Below are positions 33,473-43,123 of a DNA stretch of 64,000 nucleotides, one piece after another; the stretch's first letter is position 1; the number at the start of each line of letters is the position of its first letter. Position numbers and translations under genes: made by a program. The notes beneath the pieces are model-generated. The model was given only the letters and a program-made list of their open reading frames with translations. It had not been told where the DNA came from and made no database searches. Origin of the DNA: Paenibacillus_AA sp045062745. GTDB taxonomy: Bacteria; Bacillota; Bacilli; Paenibacillales; NBRC-103111. The stretch is from contig NZ_JBJGED010000001.1 of the NCBI RefSeq assembly GCF_045062745.1, forward strand, positions 62,001-126,000, in the 5' to 3' direction.

Positions 33473-35692
33473 CTAACCCGACAACTGCATGTACTCGTCC
33501 GGCTTGATGCCCACGTACCGGACGAAAGCGCGCTTGAACGAGTACGCGTGCTCGTAGCCGACCAGCTGGGCGATTTGCGCGACCTCGCTTTTTCGCTCGC
33601 GCAGCAGCTCCTTGGCCCGTTCCATTCGCAGCCGGCACAAATAATCGTAAAAGTTGATCCCGGTCACTTCCTTGAACGTCTTGGACACGCCCGATACCGA
33701 CATGTGGAACAATTCCGCCAGCTTCTTGAGCGACATATCCGGACTCGTATAATGCTGGTTAATATATTGCAGCAGGCGGCTGCCCAGCTCCATCTCGGTC
33801 GAGGTGTTGGCGTAGCGCACCCGCTCGCAGATCAAGGTACCCACCTCGTACACATACCCCCACAGCTCGTCGGCATTGCCCTCCCTCGACTTGCTGGCGA
33901 ACTGCTTCGCATACAAGTCCGCGTCGATATTCAGCTCGTGAAGCACGCGCAGCATCGTCTCCATAAGGGAGGACACCAGCTTTGCGACTCCGCTGCCGGA
34001 GAGCTCGCGGCGCACGTTCTCCGCCCGGATCTCGTCGACGATTTGAACCCACGTATCCAGATTGCCGATCTTCAGGTTGTTGATCAGCTGCACTTCCCAA
34101 TCTGTCGGGTAATAGTACTCGAGCGAAGGCGAGCCTTCCTCGACATCCTGAGGATGGCGCTTGGAGAACAGCAGATGATGGAGGCGCTGGCTGGCCGTAT
34201 AGTACGATTTGCTGATGCCCAGCAGCCCCCGCTCGATCGTCCCGCACAGCACCTCGGGCCGGATGCCGCAGCTCTGCCGAATTTCCTCCATCATCTCTTC
34301 CGCGATAGCCGACATGACACGCTCGTCGCCGAACGGCTGCCCGGACGAGACGATGACCGCCTTCTCCACATTCGTCACCTCGAACAACTGGTAATCCAGC
34401 TGCCGGCGGCCCATTGTCTTTTCCGCGACCATAAAGGTGATAATTTCGATTTTCTTGATCGTTTCCCGGTCCAACCCAACGTACACGGCATGGAAGTCGA
34501 TCAACAGCGTGCAGTAGTGCATCTCGTCCGTATAACGAAGGCCCAACTCGTTCATCCGGGTCGTCTGGTGCTCGTCTTGAAAATAACCTTTCAACAAACG
34601 CAGCAGCATATTGAAGCGGGCCGTGCTCTTGTACTCGGTCAGCGTGTGCTGCAGCGACTCGTTCTCGCTCAACAGCCGGTCGATCGATTTCTCGATGAGC
34701 CTGTATTCCGAGAGGCGGCCGGCTCCGTCGCGAGCCGGGTCGACCTTGACGACGCTGGCCAGCTTGCCCAGCAGGACACCGAGCGGCCGGTAGCTCACCT
34801 TGGCGAACATGTACGCCGACACCGTGCCGACGACGATAGAGACAAGGGCGGCGATCAGCGAGGCCAGCATGCTGTGAATGTCGATCACACGCTCGTTGGC
34901 GTACGTCAGCACATACTTCCATTCGCTGACCTGGGAGGTGTGGACGAACGTCTCCGCTTCCCGCTGACCGAGAACCGGTCCGCTCGCGAACACGGCCGAT
35001 CCGTGGTCGGTCACGGCCAACTCCGCCGGCCCCGTCCCGCCGACGTATTGCCGGAGGTAGGAAGCCAGATACGAGCTGTCGATGAACAGCGCGAGCACGG
35101 CCCGCGGGCGGTTCACCAGCTCCAGGCTTTGCAGCACGGGGATGACGCTTCTCGGCTGGTCCCATACCTGGATCTCCACCTGCGGCATCACCTTGAAGAT
35201 CTGATATTCCACCGCTTCCGCGAACAACGCGTCACGCGAGCCAGGGGTGAGGGAAGCGACGGCGTCGAAAAAGTAATCGTCGTCGAAGTTCCCCCAAGGG
35301 GAAACGACTCGCGACTTGCCTGGATACAGGATGGCCGCGAAGGAGAGGATGCCCGGCCCGGTGGCGGCATTCAAGAGATCTTTGCGCATCTCGAGATCCT
35401 TCAAAAGATCGAATTCGCCTTCGTATACGTTTGCCTCCAGCATCAGCTTCTTGACCCAAGCTTCATCGGCGAATACTTCCCCGATGCGCTTGAGCTCCTT
35501 CAGCTTATTGTCGGCCGCTTCCGCGATCCGGCGGGCGTCCGCTTCGTGCTTCCCGTGCATTTCCCGCTGTTCCTCCGACATGTTCTTGGCCAGATTGATC
35601 GCACAGAAGATGAGAATCGGGATAATCAGGATCGCGGTATACGACAGAAACGTTTTCCGGAACAGGCTGCCGCTGTAACGGTATCCGGGCAT
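33473..35692 (-). CDS. Membrane-anchored AraC-family regulator of the second sugar ABC operon
   Basis: 739 residues. TM helices at about 15-35 and 276-298 frame an extracytoplasmic sensor domain (about 240 residues). A cytoplasmic linker region follows, then a C-terminal AraC HTH (about 640-735) with LAELFHMSVSGVSKTFKEVTG and VGYEHAYSFKRAFVRYVGIKP. Same architecture as the regulator at 3271. GGAGG before the ATG. Unlike that one, it is the last gene of the operon, 22 bases after the binding-protein gene and in the same direction, so its expression follows that of the transporter. Role inferred: ligand-dependent control of this operon. Confidence 0.92.
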   Translation of the reverse strand: MPGYRYSGSLFRKTFLSYTAILIIPILIFCAINLAKNMSEEQREMHGKHEADARRIAEAADNKLKELKRIGEVFADEAWVKKLMLEANVYEGEFDLLKDLEMRKDLLNAATGPGILSFAAILYPGKSRVVSPWGNFDDDYFFDAVASLTPGSRDALFAEAVEYQIFKVMPQVEIQVWDQPRSVIPVLQSLELVNRPRAVLALFIDSSYLASYLRQYVGGTGPAELAVTDHGSAVFASGPVLGQREAETFVHTSQVSEWKYVLTYANERVIDIHSMLASLIAALVSIVVGTVSAYMFAKVSYRPLGVLLGKLASVVKVDPARDGAGRLSEYRLIEKSIDRLLSENESLQHTLTEYKSTARFNMLLRLLKGYFQDEHQTTRMNELGLRYTDEMHYCTLLIDFHAVYVGLDRETIKKIEIITFMVAEKTMGRRQLDYQLFEVTNVEKAVIVSSGQPFGDERVMSAIAEEMMEEIRQSCGIRPEVLCGTIERGLLGISKSYYTASQRLHHLLFSKRHPQDVEEGSPSLEYYYPTDWEVQLINNLKIGNLDTWVQIVDEIRAENVRRELSGSGVAKLVSSLMETMLRVLHELNIDADLYAKQFASKSREGNADELWGYVYEVGTLICERVRYANTSTEMELGSRLLQYINQHYTSPDMSLKKLAELFHMSVSGVSKTFKEVTGINFYDYLCRLRMERAKELLRERKSEVAQIAQLVGYEHAYSFKRAFVRYVGIKPDEYMQLSG

Positions 35693-35714
35693 CGCTCATA
35701 CCTCCGTTTCAAGC

Positions 35715-37343
35715 TTATTTGACGCTGTTGTACCGGTCGTGCAGCTGCTGATCGATCTCGAGGAGCTGATCGAGGCCCATCTTCTTCAAATCAGCGATGT
35801 ACGTGTCCCAGGCGTCGAGCGACTTTTGCCCCAGCGCCAGCTTCGTTGCGAGCTCGGTTGAGTAGGTCGTCAAGTTCGTCAAAATTTTCGTCTTGTTCTC
35901 GAGCTGCTTGTCATCCGGGATGGCCAAATAATTTTGGTTCATATTGACGAAATACGGCTTGTAATTCATCACTTTCAGCTCATGCTCGGCCTTGTACTTG
36001 GGGACCTGGTTCAGCTCGAACTCAAGGTTGGCCTTCTGCACGCGCGGGAACACGGTATCGCCGAACAGCTGCCGGCCCGCGACCTTGCCCGATTTGGCAT
36101 TGTCCTCGTCTTTGCCTTGATTGATAAACAGCTTCGTGCCACTTGCGTCCTTTTGGTACGTCAACCCTTCGATGCCCCAGTATAGCAGGTCGGCGTATTT
36201 ATCGGAATAGATCATGTCGAAGAAGCGGATTGCGGCAGCCGGATCTTTGGCGTCCTTCGTAATCGCGTATTTCTGCCACACGAGATGAGGAGGCTCCAGC
36301 TGCGCGGCCGGCGTGATCCCCTCGACCGCCTTGAGCGGCATGAGCGGCAACAATTCGCCCCCTCCCTTGATCGTCGCCTCATGGCCCATGCCGAGATTGT
36401 ATTCCTGGATGGAACCGACTTTATTCTCCGTGATCTTTTGCTGGATTTGCTCGGCCTTGGCGCCGATGAGGCTCGTGTCGAGCACACCCGCCTTAACCAA
36501 CTGTTGGATGTAGGTGAAATAAGCTTTTACGCCTTCCTGGTACCAGGGGGAGACCACCTTCTTATTCTCCACGTCCACCGCCGTGATGTCGGTTCCGAGG
36601 CCGAACCACTGAGCGATTGCACCTGAGAAATTCGAGGGATCGTAGACGAGCACCTCATCCTGCTGGCCGTTACCATTCGCATCCCGGTCGCGGAACGCCT
36701 TGAGCGTATCCAGATATTCCTTCGCCGTCGTCGGCACCGGCAAGTTCAGCTTATCCAGCCAATCCTTCCGGATGTTGATCGTGAGAGCGACGGGCGCCAG
36801 CTCCTTCTCTTTGTACGTTTTGATATGCAGGTTGCTGAACCAGTACATTTTGCCGTCCGGGGACGTCGTCGATTTCTTCGCGAACGGGAACGCCTCGTTG
36901 TACATTTTCTTGATATTGCCGTTGTCGTACTTGTCGATCAGGGCGTTCAGATCGAGGATGACCCCTTGCTTGGCCAGGTTCAGCAGCGTCGTATTGTCAA
37001 GCGCGGACACGTTGACGATATCCGGCAGCTTGCTCCCGGACGCCATCCTCGTCTTGATCACGACATTGTACTGCTCGCTCGGCACCAGCTCGTACTCGGG
37101 CTGCAAGCCCGCTTCGTCCAGCATCGATTGGATTTGTTTCCAGACCGGGTAATTCTCGCGATCGTCGAACTTGATATACTTATTCGTGCCGGCCGGCCCG
37201 AGCAAGCTCAGCTTCGCCTTGTCCTTAGCGGCGGTTGGGCTCGCGCTTGGGTCCGACTCCGGTTTTTTGTCGCTGCAGGCGGCGAGCGATACGGTCAATG
37301 CGGCGGCAAGCGTCACCGCGCTCCATTTTTTCATTGGTAACAT
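35715..37343 (-). CDS. Extracellular solute-binding lipoprotein (sugar ABC importer)
   Basis: 542 residues. Lipoprotein signal MKKWSAVTLAAALTVSLAAC with lipobox LAAC, then a Ser/Pro/Ala/Thr linker. GAGGAGG lies before ATG 37343; a second ATG three codons on is also possible. Large LplA-like binding protein, with a Ca-loop-like RDRDANGNGQQDE in the middle. Third gene of a permease-permease-binding protein-regulator operon. Substrate not readable. Confidence 0.93.
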   Translation of the reverse strand: MLPMKKWSAVTLAAALTVSLAACSDKKPESDPSASPTAAKDKAKLSLLGPAGTNKYIKFDDRENYPVWKQIQSMLDEAGLQPEYELVPSEQYNVVIKTRMASGSKLPDIVNVSALDNTTLLNLAKQGVILDLNALIDKYDNGNIKKMYNEAFPFAKKSTTSPDGKMYWFSNLHIKTYKEKELAPVALTINIRKDWLDKLNLPVPTTAKEYLDTLKAFRDRDANGNGQQDEVLVYDPSNFSGAIAQWFGLGTDITAVDVENKKVVSPWYQEGVKAYFTYIQQLVKAGVLDTSLIGAKAEQIQQKITENKVGSIQEYNLGMGHEATIKGGGELLPLMPLKAVEGITPAAQLEPPHLVWQKYAITKDAKDPAAAIRFFDMIYSDKYADLLYWGIEGLTYQKDASGTKLFINQGKDEDNAKSGKVAGRQLFGDTVFPRVQKANLEFELNQVPKYKAEHELKVMNYKPYFVNMNQNYLAIPDDKQLENKTKILTNLTTYSTELATKLALGQKSLDAWDTYIADLKKMGLDQLLEIDQQLHDRYNSVK

Positions 37344-37374
37344 TGGGAAATCCTCCTCTGTAAGCGCCGGCAGG

Positions 37375-38295
37375 CTATTCTTTCAGAGAGCCGAGCAAAG
37401 CGCCTTTGACGAAATATTTTTGGAAAAAGGGATACGTAAACAGTACCGGCAGCGTCGTAAAGACGATGATCGAATACTTCAGTTGAATGTTAGAGAGCAT
37501 GCTGGCGGCTGCTTCCTGAGCGTCTTGCATCGACAGCATTTTGAGATCGACGGTTTGCTGCACGACGACGCGGTACAGATACATCTGCAGCGGATGCAGC
37601 TTCTCGTTCGGCAAGTAGACGAGCGCGTCGAACCAGCTGTTCCAGATGCCGACGATCGTATAGATGGCGATCACGGCCATAATTGGCTTTGAGAGCGGTA
37701 CCATGATTTTGAAAAGTAGCTGCAAATGCGAGGCGCCGTCCACGAACGCCGATTCCTTGAGCGATTCCGGAATGGTCGAGAAGTAAGTCCGGACGAGAAT
37801 AATATTCCAGATGCCCACCGCCCCGGGGATGATGATCGCCCCCATCGAATTGTACAGGCCGAGCTTGTTGATCAGCAAATAAGAGGGAATGAGGCCGCCT
37901 CCGAAATACATCGGGATAAGCAGATAGCGGACCACCCATTTGCGCCCGGCCAAATTCCGCACCGTGAGCGGATAAGCGCCCAATACCGCCATCAGGCAAT
38001 TCAGCACGGTTCCGCACGTGACATAGATGATCGTGTTCATGTAAGCGCGCCACATTTTCGCATCGCCTACGATGAGTTCATACGACCCCAGATAAAAGCC
38101 TTTGGGATACCAAAACACGTTCATGGCCGCCGCCTCCATCGGAGAGCTGATCGACATGATGACGACGAAGTAGAACGGATACAAGGTCGCGAGACAGATG
38201 AGCAGGGCCGCCAGGACGAAGATCACGTCAGCCGTGCGCGAGCCTTGGCGAATTGGTTTGCCGGTTCGCCGGTTAGACTGCAGTGCGGGTATCAT
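37375..38295 (-). CDS. Carbohydrate ABC transporter permease (LplC/YtcP type)
   Basis: 306 residues with six hydrophobic segments and the EAA-type loop LKESAFVDGASHLQLLFKI at about 195-213, which contacts the ATPase. The N-terminal portion (ALLICLATLYPFYFVVIMSIS) and the ending VKGALLGSLKE are typical for the family. It follows the LplB-type permease by 13 bases. No ATPase gene in the operon. Confidence 0.94.
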   Translation of the reverse strand: MIPALQSNRRTGKPIRQGSRTADVIFVLAALLICLATLYPFYFVVIMSISSPMEAAAMNVFWYPKGFYLGSYELIVGDAKMWRAYMNTIIYVTCGTVLNCLMAVLGAYPLTVRNLAGRKWVVRYLLIPMYFGGGLIPSYLLINKLGLYNSMGAIIIPGAVGIWNIILVRTYFSTIPESLKESAFVDGASHLQLLFKIMVPLSKPIMAVIAIYTIVGIWNSWFDALVYLPNEKLHPLQMYLYRVVVQQTVDLKMLSMQDAQEAAASMLSNIQLKYSIIVFTTLPVLFTYPFFQKYFVKGALLGSLKE

Positions 38296-38308
38296 AGCTC
38301 CGGCCTCC

Positions 38309-39244
38309 TTACCATAGAGCGTGTTCGGTGTACTTGCGGCTAAGCGCGTTAGCCCCGAACAGCAGTGTAAAGTTAATCACGGCAGTCAGCAGCCCGACGG
38401 CGGCGCCCGCGCTGAAATTGCCGTTCAACAGTCCGTCGCGGTATAGGAACGTGCCGATGACATCGGCCGTTTCGTACAAGGACGGGTTGTAGATGAGCAT
38501 GATGAATTCGGTGTTCGCCGAGAACAGGTTGCCGATCGCGAAGATCAGCAGGATGAAGATCGTAGGACGAATCGAAGGCAGCGTGATGTGCAGCATTTGC
38601 CTGAACCGGCCCGCCCCGTCCATCTTGGCGGCTTCATACAGGGACGGGTCGATCGACGACATGGCCGACAAGTACAAAATGCTGCTCCACCCGAACGACT
38701 TCCAAATCGTCGTAATCGTGTAGATGGTGGAGAAATAGCGCGGCTCCGTATGGAAGGAGATCGCCTCGCCTCCGAACCCCTTGATGAACACGTTGACGAG
38801 ACCGTCCGGGTCGATAAACGACAGAACCATCCCCGCCACGACCACGTTCGAGATAAAGTGAGGCAAGTAGCTGGACGTCTGGACGAACCGTTTGAACAAG
38901 CCGCCCCTCAACTCGTTCAGCAGCAAGGCGAACAAGATCGGCACCCAAAACCCGAAAATAAAGTAATAAAAGCTGAGGATAAACGTATTGCGCACAAGCC
39001 TCCCGAAATACGGACCGTTCACGAAGTCGATAAAATGCTGGAGCCCGACCCAATCGGTGCTCCCGTCGAAGGCGAGAAACGGCTTGCCCGGGAAATAATT
39101 CTGGAAGGCGATCACGATGCCGTACATCGGAATGTAAGAAAAAATGAATATATGCAACAGGACGGGCAGCATGATCAGGTAGAGCTGCATGTTGTCGCGC
39201 CTTCGCTGATGCTTTAGCTTCATCGGTCTGACATTCGTATTCAT
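38309..39244 (-). CDS. Carbohydrate ABC transporter permease (LplB type)
   Basis: 311 residues, six hydrophobic segments; YLIMLPVLLHIFIFSYIPMYG and GLQHFIDFV near the N-terminus and the EAA loop SLYEAAKMDGAGRFRQMLHI at about 195-214. First gene of the operon, with a promoter candidate and cre-like palindrome upstream. The start at 39244 has only a weak purine-rich stretch (GGGGAAAACG) before it. Confidence 0.93.
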   Translation of the reverse strand: MNTNVRPMKLKHQRRRDNMQLYLIMLPVLLHIFIFSYIPMYGIVIAFQNYFPGKPFLAFDGSTDWVGLQHFIDFVNGPYFGRLVRNTFILSFYYFIFGFWVPILFALLLNELRGGLFKRFVQTSSYLPHFISNVVVAGMVLSFIDPDGLVNVFIKGFGGEAISFHTEPRYFSTIYTITTIWKSFGWSSILYLSAMSSIDPSLYEAAKMDGAGRFRQMLHITLPSIRPTIFILLIFAIGNLFSANTEFIMLIYNPSLYETADVIGTFLYRDGLLNGNFSAGAAVGLLTAVINFTLLFGANALSRKYTEHALW

Positions 39245-39306
39245 CGTTTTCCCCTTTGCCTTTCACGCGGTATTGCGATTTACGGCGGCCGTCCGTATGT
39301 GAATTC

Positions 39307-39335
39307 AGCATAAAAGCGAAACGCTTTCACGGCAA
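39307..39335 (-). promoter_or_regulatory. Probable promoter of the second sugar ABC operon with cre-like element
   Basis: Minus strand: TTGCCG (39335-39330), 17-base spacer, TATGCT (39312-39307). The spacer is almost filled by GTGAAAGCGTTTCGCT (39330-39315), a cre-like palindrome (7 of 10 fixed positions in either orientation). Repression by CcpA in rich sugar is the natural reading. The rest of 39245-39537 holds no gene. Confidence 0.5.
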
Positions 39336-39537
39336 GCAACAAAATTATTCGGGCTCACAATTTTTGCAGGGTCCCGATAGACCGGGTCCGGGCGCGAAAA
39401 TAGAAAATAGACCGCCGGGTGAATGTCTCGTCCTAACAGTCTTATTTGTCGTTACCCGCAACTAATAGCCGCGGCTGACGTTTACTATATATGTGTGTTT
39501 TCGCCAACGATTGGATGGACTAGAAGGGCGGTGCCGG

Positions 39538-40356
39538 ATGAAGAAGATCGTGATCGGCGTGTTCGGGGTAGCATTAGTCACCTCATGGGTAGGCAACTTG
39601 TGGTATTATCACGCGCAGGAGCTGGAGAAGCCTCTGTTCTTGAGGCATTATTATGAAATTCGGGCGTCGTCGCTGGAGCGAATCAGCTTCTATTATCTCT
39701 CGAATAAGGACATGAATCAAAAGCCGGCTCAGATCATGCTGCCTGACAATACGTTGCTCAATGTCATGCATGTTGAGCAACGAGCGGAACGAGGACGGCT
39801 GCAGCTGAACGAAGCGATCGCCACTGTGGTCAAGACTACTGGCAATTCGCAAACCGCCAGCATAACGGCGAACCAGATGACGGTCTTCTACAATCACGGC
39901 TTGATCGATACGGTTCCGATTGGGACGATCCTTGTTCATCCCTTATCCGATCAACGGAACGATTACCCTTTACAAATGCAAGGTTCCGGCGGCTCCTCCG
40001 ATGGATCCGGCTATTCCGCTTCCCTAGCCGCACGCGACTTGACCCTGGTCTCGTTCCAATCCAGCTTTCCGGAACGAATCTCAGACGCCCTGGAAATCGA
40101 GGTCGAAGGCCGGAATGCCTCGACCCCCGGACTGTTCCCGATCACGCTGGCCAAGGACGAACGATTCGAGATGCGGTATCAGTTCCGGTTGCCTCCGAGT
40201 GACGCGCGCCGATATGATGCATACAACCTTATGATCGCTTACAAGGAAGCAGGCACCGATTCGTTCGCCGCCGCGCAGTTCGTGAACATTCAACCGCAAC
40301 TGTACGAGGAAGACTTGGCCCGATATGTCCGCCTGCGGAAGGAGGAATCGCAATGA
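39538..40356 (+). CDS. Membrane-anchored hypothetical protein
   Basis: 272 residues from ATG 39538 (AGGGCGG upstream; an ORF extension to 39493 lacks a site). One N-terminal hydrophobic helix (about 3-20) acts as signal anchor; the rest is a predicted extracytoplasmic beta-rich domain without recognised motifs. Overlaps the next gene by 4 bases (ATGA), so the two are a translationally coupled pair, probably working together at the membrane. Confidence 0.75.
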   Translation: MKKIVIGVFGVALVTSWVGNLWYYHAQELEKPLFLRHYYEIRASSLERISFYYLSNKDMNQKPAQIMLPDNTLLNVMHVEQRAERGRLQLNEAIATVVKTTGNSQTASITANQMTVFYNHGLIDTVPIGTILVHPLSDQRNDYPLQMQGSGGSSDGSGYSASLAARDLTLVSFQSSFPERISDALEIEVEGRNASTPGLFPITLAKDERFEMRYQFRLPPSDARRYDAYNLMIAYKEAGTDSFAAAQFVNIQPQLYEEDLARYVRLRKEESQ

Positions 40357-40961
40357 CGCCAGCTTTTCTCCGCTATTCGTGGGGACTTGTCCTTGTATTA
40401 TTGGATATCCGCATTCAGTATTTCGATATCTTGGTCGATTTCATCGGCTATGCGCTCATTATCAGTGCGATCAAACAGTTGGCCCGTTTCCGGTCGGGCT
40501 ATGGCAAAGGCCTGGTCTGGGCATGGCTGCTCCTGATCCTCTCCCTGCAAGAGATCGTACCCGTATTAGGAGAACCCGTTGCCATAACTGGCCAACCTGC
40601 GATTCCTACCGTTCCAATGCTCCTTTACGGCGCTCTGGTGATGCTGCTCACTTGGATCATGGTTCACCAGCTGCTAACCGAGATGCTGCAGCACGCTCGG
40701 GACGTTCAGAGAAGACATTTTGCCCACGCGATCGAAAATCGCCGGTTAGCCTATGGATTCGTTTCGGCCGCAGCTCTGCTCTACATGCCGTTCACCCTTA
40801 ATGGGACGGAGAACGTAAACGTGTTGCTCCCCCTTCTGCTCACTTTCTCGGGTTTGCTGGCCCAGATCGTGATCATATTCACTTGCCGCCGGGCTGCCAA
40901 TGAGCTGCGCCTGCCCGTACTGCCGGAGCCACCGCTCGACTCTGACGACGTCCCTAGCTAA
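40353..40961 (+). CDS. Integral membrane protein of unknown function
   Basis: 202 residues with five to six hydrophobic segments and short loops, ending in a Pro/Asp-rich tail (LPEPPLDSDDVPS). No family recognised. Coupled by ATGA overlap to the signal-anchored protein upstream and followed by a terminator. Confidence 0.75.
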   Translation: MTPAFLRYSWGLVLVLLDIRIQYFDILVDFIGYALIISAIKQLARFRSGYGKGLVWAWLLLILSLQEIVPVLGEPVAITGQPAIPTVPMLLYGALVMLLTWIMVHQLLTEMLQHARDVQRRHFAHAIENRRLAYGFVSAAALLYMPFTLNGTENVNVLLPLLLTFSGLLAQIVIIFTCRRAANELRLPVLPEPPLDSDDVPS

Positions 40962-40978
40962 AAAGACGCAAAAATAAC

Positions 40979-41016
40979 GAGCCCATCCAGGCAAAACTGG
41001 AATGGGCTCATTTTGG
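40979..41016 (+). terminator. Intrinsic terminator
   Basis: GAGCCCATCCAG pairs with CTGGAATGGGCTC (one bulge) and is followed by ATTTTGGG; it lies about 20 bases after the membrane-protein stop codon. Confidence 0.65.
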
Positions 41017-41059
41017 GTTCGTTACTTACAATTGTTTTTACGAAGATAAGGACTGCATC

Positions 41060-41413
41060 TCAATTAGGCTTTGCCACGACATAAAATTGCCCATAAACAT
41101 AAATCAAGAAAACTTCTTCGCGGTCCGCATTCAACAAAGGAATGGCAATCAAGATTTCGTTGTTCCCATTCTTATCTACTTCCGCACCGTCTACCCCGTT
41201 CCACTTGTAACCCTGCTTCAGCAATTCTTGCTTCTTCGCTTTGAAAGCATCGCTCTTCAACAGGTCCGCCACAATCTTGTTCTTCTCGGCACCTACCACT
41301 TGGCCGCACCCGCAATCATCGTTTGCGCTGACCCTGCCGATAGGGGATAACACTAACACCATAGCCATCATGCCCACAACAAAAACCATTAACAACGCTC
41401 GGCTGCCCTTCAT
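41060..41413 (-). CDS. Small secreted protein with CGCG motif
   Basis: 117 residues from ATG 41413 (GAGGAGG upstream; a TTG one codon earlier is possible). A clear Sec signal peptide ends near AxA (RVSANDD), and the mature part starts DDCGCGQVVG, then about 75 charged residues with a helical segment (KIVADLLKSDAFKAKKQELLKQG) and a beta-rich end. The cysteine pair close to the mature N-terminus is unusual. I do not recognise a family; a small secreted bacteriocin-like or cell-surface protein is possible, but nothing in the sequence proves it. Single gene without a visible immunity or export partner. Confidence 0.7.
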   Translation of the reverse strand: MKGSRALLMVFVVGMMAMVLVLSPIGRVSANDDCGCGQVVGAEKNKIVADLLKSDAFKAKKQELLKQGYKWNGVDGAEVDKNGNNEILIAIPLLNADREEVFLIYVYGQFYVVAKPN

Positions 41414-41533
41414 CAATCGGAACCCTCCTCTGTAATCAACAGTCTCCTATTTATTCCATTCGAATCTCCTAAATCCTTCTATAGTTTTCCTCGACGCCCG
41501 ATGAAAATTGTGTAAATGTAACTATCGTTCCCT

Positions 41534-41980
41534 CTACTCTAGCTCACTTCTTATCTGTTCTTTCCATTTGATTATGTTGGAGATGGCGTTTTTTTCACCA
41601 CCCAAGTATAGATCTTCAATTGTCATTGACCAAAATTTGGGCTTGCGATTTCTTTCTTTGTTTGGAAGCGGGTTCGTTATTTTACCAACATGGTTTACTA
41701 ACTCTCGATTTCTTTTAAGGATATACGCGGAATCCCAAGCATTGTCATAAGCCTCAGTAAATAATTGAACCGTTAATTGGTATCCCTCTTCTGTATAATT
41801 GGAAGGATGTTGGATCATATAACACGAAACAAGCCAAAAATGTAAAGCGTATAATTCTGGGTCATTATGCTCCCAAACAAGAGGAAAACCGAATAATTCA
41901 TAGCAGGAAAACCCATCTATCTCCTTAGCTCCACATTCCATACATCTTCCAGACTCCATTACTGTACGGTTATCAACCAC
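41534..41980 (-). CDS. DUF5946-like protein
   Basis: 148 residues from GTG 41980 with TAGGAGG 11 bases upstream. The start MESGRCMECGAKEIDGFSCYELF gives a CxxC plus Cys arrangement, and DPELYALHFWLVSCYMIQHPSNY matches the His-containing conserved core of DUF5946, whose function is unknown. Composition is clearly more AT-rich than the adjacent genes, suggesting acquisition. Isolated gene. Confidence 0.7.
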   Translation of the reverse strand: MVDNRTVMESGRCMECGAKEIDGFSCYELFGFPLVWEHNDPELYALHFWLVSCYMIQHPSNYTEEGYQLTVQLFTEAYDNAWDSAYILKRNRELVNHVGKITNPLPNKERNRKPKFWSMTIEDLYLGGEKNAISNIIKWKEQIRSELE

Positions 41981-42074
41981 TTTAGAATAATCCTCCTATT
42001 CAAACTACTCCTTACAAAAGGTTACTAGATTGACGTTACGATAGGTCAACTTATTTATTTTCCATGTGTTAGCG

Positions 42075-42112
42075 CAACAAGGCCGCCGATCATCATTGCG
42101 GCAGCCTTGTTC
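42075..42112 (-). terminator. Stem-loop after the ABC exporter operon
   Basis: AACAAGGCCGCCG faces CGGCAGCCTTGTT with one mismatch, about 30 bases after the permease stop codon; the T-run is weak. Confidence 0.5.
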
Positions 42113-42142
42113 TCATCTTGTGCTATTCGATACCCAACCTAC

Positions 42143-43123
42143 TCAGACGACGTCCCGCCGGGTGAACGTGAAGAATGACACGGCCAGCGCGGCCGCCGCC
42201 CAGACGAGCAGCACGAGCATCGAGAAGCCGAGCGTCATGCCCGGAATCGGCGGAGAGGCGTCGGTCAGATACGGGATCAAGTCGAGATTGAGGTTGAACA
42301 AATATTTGGCCGACTCCCAGGAAGCGACCATGCTCTTCAGGATCATCCCCGAGATGAGGCAGGCGAGCATGATGCCCATCCCGGCCGCGGTACTACGGAT
42401 CAGCACGGAGAGCATGAAGGAGAGCGTCGCCACTACGAGGGACACGAACCAGGCGAGACCGAATTCCATGAAAATGTATTGCCATTGCGGCACCAAATGC
42501 ACGCCGGACGTATCGAGTACGTCCCCGTTCATGGCGAAGCCGGTCAACACTGGGGCCTTCCAGCCGCCGAAGCCGAACGCGAAGCCGGAGATGAGCGTCG
42601 ACAGCAAGCCGAAGATCGTGATGATGATAGAGACGGAAAGCACAAGCGTCCAATATTTGCTGAGCAGGATACGCCATCGCCGGGCCGGCCGGGTGAGCAG
42701 CGCCTTCATCGTGCCAGCGCTATGCTCGGAGGAGACGAGGTCCGAAGCCATCACCATCATCATGAGCGGCAGGAGCAGCGTCGTCCCGTTCTCGATGAAG
42801 TTCCGCACGAACGTAGCGGCACCAGGCTCGGCCGGGTTCACATTCGCGTTCAAATAATAACGCTGCTGGGCGATCCGAACGATCAGCTCGCGACGCTGGT
42901 CGTCGTCCGTTCTCGGGGAGTTCAACCGGCTCTCCCAGCTCTTGATCCGCTGCTCCAGCACGATGCGCCAGTCGACGTCGCCGTACCGCCTCAGGTTGTC
43001 CTTCGCCTGCTGGCCCTGCGCGTAGGTGAAGACGGCGATTAGGACGCCGATGATGAGCGTGACGACGATCAGCTTCCGTTTGCCCGCAAGCTTGACCATC
43101 TCGTTGTAGATTAGATTAATCAA
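42143..43123 (-). CDS. ABC-2 type transporter permease
   Basis: 326 residues. One N-terminal helix, a long extracytoplasmic segment with many Arg and Asp (about 40-100), then five hydrophobic helices, typical of ABC-2 exporters of the BcrB/NatB kind. The motif SSEHSAGTMKALLTRPARRW around 130-150 is the conserved coupling region. Its first bases overlap the ATPase gene by 8. Together they form an ATP-driven exporter of unknown substrate. Confidence 0.9.
   Translation of the reverse strand: MINLIYNEMVKLAGKRKLIVVTLIIGVLIAVFTYAQGQQAKDNLRRYGDVDWRIVLEQRIKSWESRLNSPRTDDDQRRELIVRIAQQRYYLNANVNPAEPGAATFVRNFIENGTTLLLPLMMMVMASDLVSSEHSAGTMKALLTRPARRWRILLSKYWTLVLSVSIIITIFGLLSTLISGFAFGFGGWKAPVLTGFAMNGDVLDTSGVHLVPQWQYIFMEFGLAWFVSLVVATLSFMLSVLIRSTAAGMGIMLACLISGMILKSMVASWESAKYLFNLNLDLIPYLTDASPPIPGMTLGFSMLVLLVWAAAALAVSFFTFTRRDVV

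Noticed and set aside
33395..35722. 775-codon open frame on the plus strand
   Set aside because: Lies wholly opposite a clear AraC regulator gene; its Arg/His/Asp-rich sequence is typical of an antisense shadow in GC-rich DNA.
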